Shown here: positions 32,846 through 43,377 of the stretch, piece by piece
Layout: each line of letters opens with the position of its first letter
How positions within the stretch are numbered: the first letter of the stretch is position 1
Origin: Megamerina dolium
Lineage: Eukaryota > Arthropoda > Insecta > Diptera > Megamerinidae
DNA: 64,000 bases
Direction: 5' to 3'
NCBI GenBank assembly: GCA_963854835.1
Contig: OY978525.1
Coordinates: forward strand, 81,607,775 to 81,671,774
Position numbers and translations under genes: made by a program
Notes under the pieces: generated by a model
Seen by the model: only the letters and a program-made list of their open reading frames with translations
Databases searched by the model: none
Told to the model about the DNA's origin: nothing

Positions 32846-33943
32846 AATACTGTATCTTGGGGGACAGTATATCGCAGATATTACTAGCTTAGAGATGTAT
32901 TCTTCCAGACATATAGATGTTGCTTGCAAGTAGACGCTACTGAAATCTTCGAGAACATGATGTTTTATTCTGCTTTTTATCAATATGGCAGTTCCTCCGC
33001 GTGCCTTACCATGCGGATGATTTGTGGTGTACAGTTTGTAATATGGTATTTGGTAGCAATTTTTGTCAGTGAAATGGGTCTCAGATATCATCATTATGTC
33101 GATCTGGCTGGATTCAAGGAATTGAATTAGCTCCAAACGGTGCTTGCTTAAGCCGTTGGCGTTCCAGTGACATATTTTGAGACAACTCATGGTCTGGATA
33201 GCAATGTTTGGAGTAACATCGATTGATTTTTCATCATTTCTTGCATCATTGTTTGCATTGAGTTCATGAATTGGTTCATATTCTGAATTAATGTTTGAAG
33301 CAAATGTTCAAGGGTACTTGGCTGTTGGGTGGGCAGTGAGTGCTTCTGCTCATTATTTACATTGCTTTGTTGGTGTGGGTTTTGTTTTAAAACACTAGCG
33401 TATGAATTGGTTTGATTCTTGTTTGGGATTGCAGAGAAGAATTGTGTTGCATCAATATTTTGTCTCTTACTTGAGTTGGCTATCTGAGTTTGCTCAACTG
33501 ATTTTAGAGGTTGATTGCTAGTGGAGAAATTTAGCTTTAGGGTTGTATATACTGGGCAACCTCTATAATTTGCGGTGTGATTACCTCCAAAATTGCTGGA
33601 TTTTTTCAAGCTAGCAGCCCCTTTAGATTTGGGCATATGTTTGATTTATGGAGATCTCCACAAATCACACAAATAGCTGGTTGGTACAATATGTCTTAGT
33701 ACGTCCATATTCTTGGCAGTTACTGCACTGAGGAGGTCCAGTTCTCTTCGATTGTGATTTTGCGATGCAATAAATATCGAATTTTATATATGTGGTGTAC
33801 TTCACCTTTTTTTAGAGGTTTTGTTTCAGGCTGAAGCTCAATACGATATAACGGTTGAGGTATATTGCTCTTGTTGAGAATGTTGAATACTGTTTTGGCT
33901 TGAAACCCTTCTTCCTGAAGGGCAAGTTTGATTTCGTTAATAT

Positions 33944-34365
33944 TGTAACGAGTATCGATAGTTGGTTACTCATCACTATTGTGACTGACACTATTGGCAG
34001 CATCGAAACGAATGTCAGCAAAAAGAAATAAGCAATAACCAGAACAAGCCAACGAAAAAGAAAGAGAAGAATCTCAATAAAGGAAGATTCTGGGGTGTTG
34101 CCAACAGAGTATAAATAGAGCCAGTGTTGAGGAGTGACAATCAATCTAATTCCAAACGTGATTGCGAAAACATTGATACAGAGGCAAAAGTTGCAAGTAC
34201 ATTAGAGTGTTATTGTAAATAGTTGATTATAAATAGTGTTTATTAAATAAATTGTTGCTGTATATAGTTGTATAAAATAAGTGTTGCAGTTATCATTAAC
34301 AGAATCCAGTGATCGAACAAGGTAATTCAAATAGAATTAAACGTTCACAGAATAAAAACGTAACA
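33944..34365 (+). repeat. Gypsy solo LTR inside the second Jockey copy
   Basis: Starts TGTAACGAG and ends ACGTAACA, with the 4-bp duplication ATAT at 33940-33943 and 34366-34369. The uninterrupted sequence in the other Jockey copy (about 16080-16100) proves the insertion site. TATA box at 34110-34117. It is left by recombination between two LTRs of an inserted Gypsy. Confidence 0.96.
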
Positions 34366-35130
34366 ATATCAACGTTGGGTTCGACGCCTTTGAGTACAAC
34401 GATTAATCCCTTACTACTTTTTAGCTGATATGTGTAGTAATTCTTTTTTACAGCATCAAATTCCGCAATTACTTTGCGATAATGAGTTTCGCTGTAGATT
34501 TGCACTTTCGTTTCCTCAATTTGGCCTTTGCGAATAGGAACAACGTGGAAATTCTTTGGTGCTATAAGACTTGTAATTCTAGAAATGAACTTATCTGAGT
34601 TGCGTTCTCTTAAGAAAATGGGTGGGGGTTTGAAATTTTTCTTGGAGATAATATTTTCGTCACTTTCATCACCTGAAAGCGGAGCGTATCTATTTTCCGA
34701 ACTAATAGGGGCAGTGTTCTGCTTTTGAATTTTTGTTGAATTCATTTGTTTTGAATTTTGTGGACTTATTTTTCGCTTTACTACAGTAATGTAGCGATCA
34801 ATTCCAGTTTGAACAGCAACTGGATCTTTATCAGTCATCGCACTAGTTGCTTTAACTACTGGGTCATGCACTTCAGTAGAAACGCCGTTATTTGTTTGCT
34901 TTGATGTTGTAGCTGTTGGTGTTACAGCAGGAGAAGCGCATTGTACACTCAACGGTATAGAGTGTGATAGTATATCACGAGAGAACAAATTATTTTTTAT
35001 CTGTATTTATTGTTGTTGCAAATTTTGATGTAGTGTTAGAGGGAGGAATATGTACAGGCAAAAGATTTGCACTGCTACTTTCACTTGTGCAGTGTGTATC
35101 AACTGATTTTTTTTTTATAATGCACTTATC

Positions 35131-35152
35131 GGGGGGGGGGGGGGGGGGGGGG
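35131..35152 (+). repeat. 22-base poly(G) tract
   Basis: The first Jockey copy has 8 C at the equivalent place (15366-15373), so the run is either an expansion or a sequencing/assembly artefact. Confidence 0.9.
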
Positions 35153-35580
35153 TTTGCGCGGGTGATTGCAAATTATTGTTTACACACACATTAACAGGCG
35201 ATTGCCGTTGCCGGAGAGGAGAGCGCTGAACACTCATATTACAAACAAAATGTTTGCAAACGATATTATTATTTTTTTTTCTTTGATTTTATTGTACTTT
35301 TTGCTTATTTGTATAAGCAATAAAGAACCACAGAAATAACTCCTTGAGTTTACTTAGCGTCTTTTCGCAATATATTTAATTTTATTTTACCGAAATCAAT
35401 CACTTTTCCGACTCTATCAAAGGAGAGATGCGAAACACGTCCACTCTTATTGGTGACTTTTCACAATAAGTAGGTAGGTAGGTAGGTAGAATGGCTGCGA
35501 CCCTGGTCGCTCAAGTAGCAAATAGAATGCCGTTTTGAGCCATAAATCTCGCTAAGACCTACTGAGTGTTGAAGGATATG

Positions 35581-38500
35581 TTACAACCAGCCGGAGTTGT
35601 TTATGAACTGAAGTATATGGGAGATCTCTATTTTAGATACCTGTCCTAGGTTATCAAAGAAAGGTCTACCTAAGGATGTTAATCGGTTTCTGGATAAGGC
35701 CGGGCAATTGCACAAGAAATGCTCTACCGTCTCCTTAGCGGTGATGTCGTTGCAGCTTCTGCAGTGGTCGTTGTGCGGGATACCCATTTTCTCCGCATGT
35801 GTACCAATGGCCCAGTGGCCTGTGCATACTGCTATTATTTTGTGTGTGACGGCCCTAGATCTACTCAGAAGGCTCCTTGTCCTCTTCTCGCTGTAGTCTG
35901 GCCAGGTGGCTTTTGAAATTTTGCAGGTCGTGGTGCTAGTCCATCTCCGCTGCGCTTTGTCTAGGTAGTGTTTATGGATAATCCCCTTGGCTTCAGCTAG
36001 GGGAACACCTACATCGGCAATGGGTGTTCGTTCATTGTCTGCAGATGAGCCCCTGCGAGCTAGCTCATCAGCATTCTCGTTGCCTGCGATTCCCTTGTGT
36101 CCTGGAACCCAGATAACTGATACTTCGAGGTAGGCAGATATTGCGGTTATTATTTTTTTACACTCTCCGACCAGCTTTGAGCTAACAGTTGGCGCGGCTA
36201 GCGCCTTTATAGCTGCCTGGCTATCGGAGAGAATTGTTGCCTTTCCAGTCATGTTCCTTTGTTGGAGCAATTCGCTTGCTTGCAGAATTGCGTATACCTC
36301 CGCCTGGAACACACTGCAATAAGAAGGAAGTTTTACGGACGTTGATATTTCTAAGGACTCCGAATAGACTCCTGCTCCAACTCCAGAGCCATTTTGGAAC
36401 CATCCGTGAAAATGTGTGTATCCCTACCAGTCAGGATCCCACCTTTCTTCCACTCATTTCTACTTGGAAATACGGCCTTGATGCCTCTCTCAAAAGCCAA
36501 CTTGCGAGGGCAGAAGTCCGTCCTGTTGTTAACTAAATCTATTGGTACATTCCTAAGGATGCTACTGTGTCCTTGTTGAGTACACTTCCAACATCCAGAT
36601 TCCCTGAGTCTGAGTGCCGTTTGCGATGCAGTACATAGTATGTGCAAGTCAATTGGAAGGAGGTTTAAAATAGGGTCCAAGGCCGCTGCAGGGCAGGTGC
36701 GACAGGCCCCAGTGGCACCAACGCACGCAGTGCGCTGAACTTTCCGTAGTTTATTGGTGTTATAGTTCTTCCGTAGAGCTTCCCACCAAACTACAGAGCC
36801 ATAGGTCAACACCGGTCTCACTACCGCTTGGTACATCCAGAGCACCATGTTCGGCCTTAGACCCCACTTCTTACCAAACATCGATTTGCAAGCATAGAAA
36901 GCGATGCAGGCCTTCCGTACTCTCTCCTCGATGCATGTTTTCCAATTCAGTTTGCAGTCTATAGTCAGTCCCAGATACTTGGTACTGTTCGATAGGATTA
37001 ATTGCTGTCCATTTAGCGTTGGTAGTCTGAAGGTAGGTGGTTTGTACTTTCTCGTAAAGAGCAGTAACTCCGTCTTATCCGGATTCAACCTAAGGCCACA
37101 ATCTTGTGCCCACCTACTTAGTTTTGCTAATGTTCTTTCCATGATTTCACTCATCACGGAAGGAAAGGGACCCGAGACTAGGATCGCCACATCATCAGCG
37201 TACGCTACAATCTTAACTCCATTTGCGTTAAGTTCCACAAGGATATCGTTTATAGTTATGAGCCAGAGCAGGGGGGACAGCACGCCCCCCTGCGGTGTGC
37301 CCCTACGTACCCGCTTACTACGTTTTGCACCCCCTAGCTCAGCTGTTATTTCGCGGTTAGTGAGTAAGGATGAGATCCAATTTCTAATTGGTTCTGCCGT
37401 TTCTGTCCTGGCAAGGGCGGATCTAATGGAGTCCGCATTGACGTTATTGAACGCTCCCTCTACGTCAACAAACGCCGCCAGAGTGAATTGTTTATACAAT
37501 AGGGACCTCTCCACTGTGCGTACCACCTCATGTAGCGCAGTTTCTGTAGACCTCCCTCTCAAGTACGCATGCTGTACTGAAGAGAAAGATTTCTCGTCTA
37601 GAAGCTCCCGTATATATAGGTCTAAGATTCTTTCTAGAGTTTTTAATACAAAGGACATAAGACTTATTGGCCTGAAGTCCTTGGCCAGTTCATGTCCTCT
37701 TCTACCCGATTTGGGGATGAAAACCACCCTTGTTCTCCTCCATGTAGTCGGGATATGGTTGTATCGAATACAAGCACGGAAGATCTCCTTTAGCTCCTTA
37801 ACCAAAGAATTCTGAGTCTTCTGCATCATTATAGGGAGAATACCGTCTACCCCCGGGGATTTGAAAGGTGAGAAGCTATTGATTGCCCACCCTATTTTCT
37901 CCTCAGTCATGATTTTATCCAGCAGCGCCGCCGATACTTCCTGCTGTGCCGGTTCGCTTCCTTGCGTTGCCTCATCAGGACTGTCTGGAAAGTGAGTATT
38001 TAAGAGGATATCTAAAGTTTCGGCCGCCGATTCCGCCCAAGTGCCATCGGCGCGCTTTATAAAGGTTTTATTAGAGTGGTCTTTAGCCAGGATTTTACCG
38101 AGTCTTGCTGAGTCCTTCGTGGCCTCTATCGACTCGCAGTGTTCCCGCCAAGATTTTGACTTTGCAGTCCGTATAGCTTTTTTATATTCCCTCAGGGAAT
38201 ATCTATACTCCTGAAAGTCACCCGTTGCATAGCAGTTGAAGATTCTTCTGAGCTTGGACCTCAGGTCGCTCAGATCCCTATCCCACCATGGCGGGAAGAT
38301 CTTCTTACTCCTAGATATAGGACAGGCAACTTTGTAGGCCACCTGAAAACTTTTTTCTAGAGACTTGACCCGGTCTTCCAGACTATTCCGGGACTCTATG
38401 GCTGTTCTATTTCTATGGAGTCTATCGCTAACTACCTTGTCAAAAAGATTCCAAGATGTTCGTTTGGGGTTTCTATGTGGTTGTCTAATCTCCCTCTCCC

Positions 38501-39233
38501 AGCCTAGGTCAAAGAGAATCATTCGATGATCCGACAGGGAGATTCGTTTCGAAACTGTCCAGTTACGAATTACGAGGTCGGGAGAGTTAGTTGTGAGAGT
38601 AATATCAAGGACTTTTTCCCACCCCCTACAGGTTTCCGAGCCGGGGAAAGTGAAGGTAGGTGAATCGCCCTTGTTGCAAATATTGAGATCGTAGGATAAT
38701 ATAAAATCAAAAAGAGACTCACCTCGCTCATTTGTTTCGCTGCTTCCCCAAATCGCATGTCTGGCATTGGCGTCGCAGCCCAATAGAGCATCCTCTTTGC
38801 TGTTACTGATGTTGCTGATGAGCCGTTGGACCTCCTCGGGAGGCGCTAGACGGTCATGCGACAAGTACGCTGAAGCGATCATAAGACTGCTACCGCTCTG
38901 CGACTCGATCTTGACCACTACGACATCGTAAGAACTAAAATTAGGTAGAAAGAAAGCGTTAATTGTGTTCCTTACCAGGATGCACGCCCTTGGCTTACCT
39001 TCACCATGCGTATAAAAGAGGTTATAGTCCCTGGTGTGCAGACCCATAATCTTTGAGCGCCATATCCAGGGTTCCTGTATAAGACAGATGTCGATGTCCT
39101 CCTCTCTGAGAAGGATTATGAGGTTGTCAGAGGCTGCTTTGGCATGCTGCAAGTTAATCTGCGCCACTCTCAGCATCTCCTTGTTTGCTGGTTTGTGGCG
39201 CACTTCCAGTTTGCGCGGTTGATGACGAGGCAC
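35581..39233 (-). pseudogene. LOA ORF2 (endonuclease, reverse transcriptase, RNase H), one frameshift
   Basis: The first 960 codons (39233-36351) are open. The endonuclease has NLQHAKAA, IQEPW (~residue 55), GCDANARHAIWGS and SDHRMILFDL. The reverse transcriptase has FRPISLMSFVLKTLERILD, AAFVDVEGAFNNV (~587), GTPQGGVLSPLLW (~644) and catalytic YADD (~676). RNase H starts with HIFTDGSKM (~945), where a one-base loss near 36390 shifts the frame. The domain resumes as 36312-35581 with SVFQAEVYAILQASELLQQR, SDSQAAIKAL and WVPGHKGIAGNENADELARR, and ends with a Cys/His cluster CRSCNDITAKETVEHFLCNC. It would be a complete polymerase but for that single lesion. Confidence 0.93.
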
Positions 39234-40473
39234 CTTCCCCGGCCGGCTCAGCCAGCTTGAGCCCCTCTAGGAGCTTGTTGGCGTCATCAACCTCTTCCAG
39301 GTTATCATCCGGAGCCACCGAAGCCGGAAACACCTTCATTTTGGCCTCCCTGATGCCAAACCGAAGCTTATTTTCTCTCTGCTCAAGTGCCCCCAGGGAC
39401 TCATTGCAGATAAGCAGAAGGACTGGTTGGCTGTTGCGCTGCTGCTCTTCGATCTTAATGACCGACCAGTCGTCCATCGGGACACCTGGATTCTGCAGCT
39501 TCAAGCACTGGATGAGCTTCGACTCATCCAGTTTCATTGCCATTTTTGGCAACCAAATACGCGCCCGGGGCCTCCTGGGAATCTCCGCTGCCGGGATGAT
39601 CTTAAGCGAAAGACCCTCCCATGCGTTACTGATCTTAGTTACGCATTTGCCCAGAAATTCCCTCGAGAATCCGTCCGCGCACTTAATCACCCGTCAGCCT
39701 CGACAAACCTCCTCGCAGTTGAAGGCCGGAACTGGAGTTTGTTTCTCTAAGAGGTGCTCGACGACCATCTCAGATAGCCGTCCCTCAATAGAGTTCCATA
39801 CTGCCAGCACCGGCCCTCCATTGTTGCTCTTCGCGTCAACAATAGCAACCTGGAGGAGGTCTCTGACCACCTCACTATAAGGTAGCCTTGATGACGCTGG
39901 AGCAACAGCGGAAGGACCCCCCCCCTGCTTGGAGTACTTGCCCTTTTTTGCGGGGTGATCAGTCACGTCCTGTGACCGATTCCGCTTCGCTGTCTGCTTC
40001 GGCTGTTGTTGTGGCTGTGCTGCTTTGTTTGCGAGTGAGGTCTCGTACTCCTTGACCACCGCCTCGTACCTGACCTTGTCCTCGGCATCCCGCTTGTGGA
40101 CTTGGCCATCTTTCTCATTCTTGGCGATCTTATCCAGTATAAAAAGCGCCCTTTGGTACCTCGCTTTCAGCAGGGTACCGGACGACTTCTTAGACTTCTT
40201 GGGGGCCGCTGTGGCTGGCGTGCTCCCTTTGTTGGATGTTGATGGAGTATTTTTGTCTATGACAGGGGTGCTATGTCTGGCACCCTTGTCATCCTTGTTT
40301 TTGATGCTCTCCTGGCTACTGGCCAAGAGATCATCCTCCGAAAGCGCTCCCAGAGCGCTCCCCCCTACTTCCTGGTTTTTGTGTTTGTTCTGTATGTTCT
40401 CCGTTTTTATTCCCACGAGTGAACTGGAAAGAAGAGTCCACCCCAGCAGAGCCAGTATACCAGGGTAAGGCAC
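39154..40473 (-). pseudogene. LOA ORF1 (gag-like), one in-frame stop
   Basis: The frame is continuous from ATG 40473 to the stop at 39154, 440 codons, except for a single TGA at 39694-39696. The N-terminal 260 codons include Ser/Thr-rich, Lys-rich and Gln-rich low-complexity stretches (KNTPSTSNKGSTPATAAPKK). The C-terminal part has the structured-looking IIPAAEIPRRPRARIWLP and LDESKLIQCLKLQNP. No CCHC knuckle is visible. The role is presumed RNA binding. The 3' end overlaps the ORF2 start (39233) by about 80 nt in another frame. Confidence 0.8.
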
Positions 40474-40715
40474 TTAATACAACCGACCTTGCCTGGGCAT
40501 CGGAGGGGACCGTTAACGACTTGGTTCTTTAATCACTACCAGCCATTCAGCTCTCGGCACGGGTACCTCAACACCTTAGCTTAAAGTGTTATGTCGTCAG
40601 AGCCTCTTCTGTTATCGACAGGGTGCACCGACGTGTAGGTGAGGTTGACAATTGAATAGGAGAGGCTATATAATCGCGTCACTACCCCATTAGCACCCCT
40701 CACAATAAGTACATA

Positions 40716-40989
40716 CATGGATTTTTATTTTTCAAATAATGACATTATATTTCATACATTCTTTGTAAATAATTTCAATTGTAATATAAAATAAGATGTT
40801 ATGTTTTTAAAAAAATTAAATGAAATAAATAAATTATGTATAAATAATAAATATTACTTAAAGATTAAATAGCAAATAATATTAAATAAATGATATAAAT
40901 GAAGAAATATTATTGCATATGATCCAGGAATATCATAATTCATAAATGTAAACAATACAAAATCTGTACGCATGTTTTGATTTTTGCTG
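40716..40989. repeat. Third copy of foldback right arm, part 2
   Basis: Continues the sequence broken at 29937: TCAAATAATGA through CAAAATCTGTACGCATGTTT matches 11785-12020. There is a short extra segment (ATTGCATATGATCCAGG) near 40915. Confidence 0.85.
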
Positions 40990-41826
40990 CAACTAGCCAC
41001 GAACGTAAAAACGTAGAACATGTCAGCTGACACGACCTATCTTATAGCCTAGACAGACGGCAGCCTAATTCCGGATTACCGGCGCACTTAATCCGAATAA
41101 AATAATAACCTGACAGACGGCAGTATAGCGGATTAACTAAACGGCTGATTGCTGTTTTTTTAGGTCTGCTCACTTACATTACTATCACGATCAATTTCTG
41201 TCAGCTGTAACTCTCGATATGAGAAAATCTACAAGAAGTACGTGAACTGAAATCTATCAGAACCTTGTAAATTGACATTCACCGTTCGTAATTGACAGCT
41301 GGATTTATTTGTTCCCCAACACTTTTCATGTTGAAAACTGTTAACAATTGTTGAAAGTTTTTTGTTAGCGAACACACCTAATATTTTGTAAAATGGATGG
41401 AGAAAAATTCACAATAGACAATTTTCAGCAGTGTTGCCATCGCAAATTGCCGTAATCCTCTTTTATTTTGAGAATTAACTCATAGAGTTTATGCGGATTA
41501 GCTGCAGTTAATGTCCGAGTTAATTCGAATTAACTCGGTAATCCGGAATTAGGCTGCCGTCTGTCTAGGCTATTATGGGAATGTCGTGTTAACGAAAACT
41601 CACCACCGCATGACGGTGACGGTACCGTAGCCCGTAACGGACAGAATCAACAGCAATTTGATTTTTTACGTAAACCCGTGTCAGTTGATCACTCTCTATG
41701 CTTACAGGATTGCCAGAACAAGAATGAACAGTCGATTTCTCTGTTACCGCTACGGGCATAACTTTTGACAAATTTTTGTTCTTACGTACGGGCGGTACAG
41801 AAGGACGGTACGTTCGTGGCTAGTTG
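40990..41826. mobile_element. Small TIR element containing a MITE
   Basis: The ends are an 18-bp perfect inverted repeat, CAACTAGCCACGAACGTA at 40990-41007 and its complement at 41809-41826. Without the nested MITE the element is about 300 bp. Internal sequence is GC-richer (about 41600-41800) and a 60-residue minus-strand ORF there is probably spurious. A target duplication is not obvious. It is a non-autonomous DNA element of unknown superfamily. Confidence 0.75.
41045..41572. mobile_element. PIF/Harbinger-like MITE, copy 3
   Basis: The best-preserved copy: TAGCCTAGACAGACGGCAGC at left and its complement at the right end. TTA occurs on both sides (41042-41044 and 41573-41575). A subterminal repeat of CAGACGGCAG lies ~75 bp inside the left end, and the palindrome TTAATTCGAATTAA lies near the right end. 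Confidence 0.93.
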
Positions 41827-41837
41827 AACCATTTGTT

Positions 41838-41948
41838 TATTATGTCTTCTTCCAATACCATGTCGTTTTCTACTTTTTGCGGTGTGATCGAACCATTTGT
41901 TCTATTGTCCACTTCTATTTCATACACGTTCAACAGGAAATCCACTCC
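41838..41948. repeat. Third copy of foldback right arm, part 3
   Basis: TCTTCTTCCAATACCATGTC through TTCAACAGGAAATCCACT matches 12052-12168. Beyond about 41948 the similarity ends. Confidence 0.8.
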
Positions 41949-42055
41949 CGATGAGTTTGAAAATTCTTGAAATATGTAATGAATATGTAAATAAATTGGT
42001 ATTTTGGCGAGAAGAAGATAGACTAATAATAAGAAAGTGCTTACGTTTTGTTATT

Positions 42056-42862
42056 TTTTTTTTTTTTTTTTACAAGCCTTTTTATTGGATCTTTCTAAAA
42101 TTACTTAGAAACTAACAATAAGTAATCAAATCTTACAAACTAAATAAAATTATGTGATATTCCCAACGTTGCATCACAATTTGTTGAGTCACGAGGTATA
42201 GCAATTTCACAGCATATTCAGTGTGTCTTTTCTTTTTAATCGACGATGCCTCGTGTTCAGCAACAATTGCCTAGCAAGGGGATTCGGATGACTGTGTAAT
42301 TTTTGAATGTAGCTTCTGCAAGACATTGCAACTTCCTCAGAAATTGTGGGTACATTTAAATCTCGATGGATGTTAACGTTCCTCATATACCAAGGCGCGT
42401 TTACAATAATTCGCAGACACTTGGATTGTATTCGCTGCAATTTTTCGATATTTGAGGGAGATGCGGTGCCCCAAAACTGAATACCATAAGTCCAGATTGG
42501 CTTCAGGATTGCTTTATATAATAGCACTTTGTATTGGAGATTCAACTTTGATCTTTTGTGTATCAGCCACCATAACTGATTAATTTTAAGCTTGATCTGA
42601 GTTTTCTTTGCCTCTATGTGATTTTTCCAGGTCAGCCTTCTGTCGAGGTGAATACCCAAGTACTTTGTTGAGGAACATTGTGGAACTGATTGGCCATTAA
42701 TTTTAAGTGGGGGACATGTATCTGGCCTTAGCGTGAAGGTTACATGTACGCTCTTTGATTCATTGACTTTTATACGACATTTTGCTAGCCAGATTTCGAG
42801 AGAATCAATATGAGTCTGCAGGAGTTTAGTAACTTCTATGGGGTTAGAGCGAGTGCACAATA
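42056..42862 (-). mobile_element. Jockey-type LINE, 5'-truncated copy
   Basis: T-run (complement of poly-A) at the left. The 8-bp target duplication TTGTTATT is at 42048-42055 and 42863-42870. The minus-strand frame 42207-42896 is open across the ORF2 C-terminus (KYLGIHLDRRLTWKNHIEAK, then CLRIIVNAPWYMRNV). It ends within the RT just downstream of the FADD box, so it was dead on arrival. Confidence 0.93.
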
Positions 42863-42955
42863 TTGTTATTGAGTTGAAAAAAATCAACGCTCTCATAAAA
42901 CTAGATCATGTGGGCGTGTGGGTAGTTTAAATAAGGGGAAAATTGCATTTGTTTC

Positions 42956-43109
42956 TTTTATAACTTGCAAGATTTCAGGAGTTAATAGTTTTATTTACAA
43001 AATTGAAAGTAGCTACACTTATATGTACAGAACATAGAATATTGTATGTATAGATGAAATATTTTTCATGTGATTATTTTAACAAGTAAATAAATGTACA
43101 GTTTCAACA
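42956..43109 (-). repeat. Copia 3' LTR (short)
   Basis: Matches the 5' LTR except that about 33 bp present there (45332-45362) are missing here. LTRs of one insertion start identical, so this is a later indel or a trace of recombination. Confidence 0.88.
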
Positions 43110-43377
43110 CCCTCTCTCAATTTGACAATTTTAACAAATTTATAATTGTACAAAAAGTGGAAACATCTAAAGGCTTGGTAAAAATGTCTGCTATTTGTCT
43201 TCCCTATTGCACATATTCAATTTTTAGATTTCCCTTCATAATATGGTCTCTTAAAAAATGGTGTTTAATGTCAATATGTTTTGATCGCTTGCATTCGACA
43301 TTCTTGGCCATTGCAATGCATCCTGCATTATCCTCATATATTTTCACTGGATAATTTTCGGATAAAATGTCTAAATC

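Larger units (their letters stand above)
30088..33190 (-). pseudogene. Jockey ORF2, second copy
   Basis: Minus-strand blocks in order: endonuclease 32846-33190 (CHWNANGL, SETHF, GDFNAEHTHWGS); the inverted duplication; 31776-32477 (SSDHSPTV, then a basic Lys-rich linker); RT start 31441-31734 (YRPISLLPQLSKVFEKLL); the SINE; RT end 30544-30933 (GVPQGSVLGPLLYLLY, STFADDTAILC); and the C-terminal segment 30088-30465. The SINE and the hairpin both destroy the frame. The first Jockey copy has VHQGSVLD where this one keeps the functional-looking VPQGSVLG. Confidence 0.92.
33187..35240 (-). pseudogene. Jockey ORF1, second copy, split by a solo LTR
   Basis: The C-terminal part 33187-33636 retains one knuckle region with a damaged Cys pair (SSNFGGNHTANYRGC). 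The N-terminal part is 34370-34988 and reads through ISRITSLIAPKNFHVVPIRK, a stretch deleted in the first copy. The LTR at 33944-34365 separates them. A 22-G run at 35131-35152 lies in the N-terminal coding region. Confidence 0.88.
29938..35460 (-). mobile_element. Jockey-clade LINE, second near-full copy, with nested SINE and solo LTR
   Basis: Complement of a poly(A) tail at 29938-29946. Near-duplicate flanks TAAGTAAATA (29928-29937) and TAAGTACATA (40706-40715) are its likely target duplication, now split by the LOA insertion. It is homologous to 15033-19410 over the whole length, and longer where that copy is deleted. It carries a SINE (30965-31308), an internal inverted duplication (32508-32845) and a solo Gypsy LTR (33944-34365). 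Confidence 0.93.
35473..40699 (-). mobile_element. LOA-type LINE, full-length and almost intact
   Basis: The 12-bp target duplication TCACAATAAGTA is at 35461-35472 and 40700-40711. The 3' end is a TAGG/CCTA tetranucleotide tail (35473-35489). The element has ORF1, an overlapping ORF2 with endonuclease and reverse transcriptase, and a C-terminal RNase H. RNase H plus the RT style points to the LOA group (Bilbo/Lian-like), with the I or R1 group as alternative. Only one nonsense codon and one frameshift were found, so it is the youngest-looking LINE here. It sits exactly at the 5' boundary of the second Jockey copy. Confidence 0.93.

Noticed and set aside
36904..37815. 303-codon plus-strand ORF
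   Set aside because: Antisense shadow of the LOA reverse transcriptase, which shows the real motifs on the minus strand. Similarly 39185-39880 and 40025-40468 shadow ORF1.
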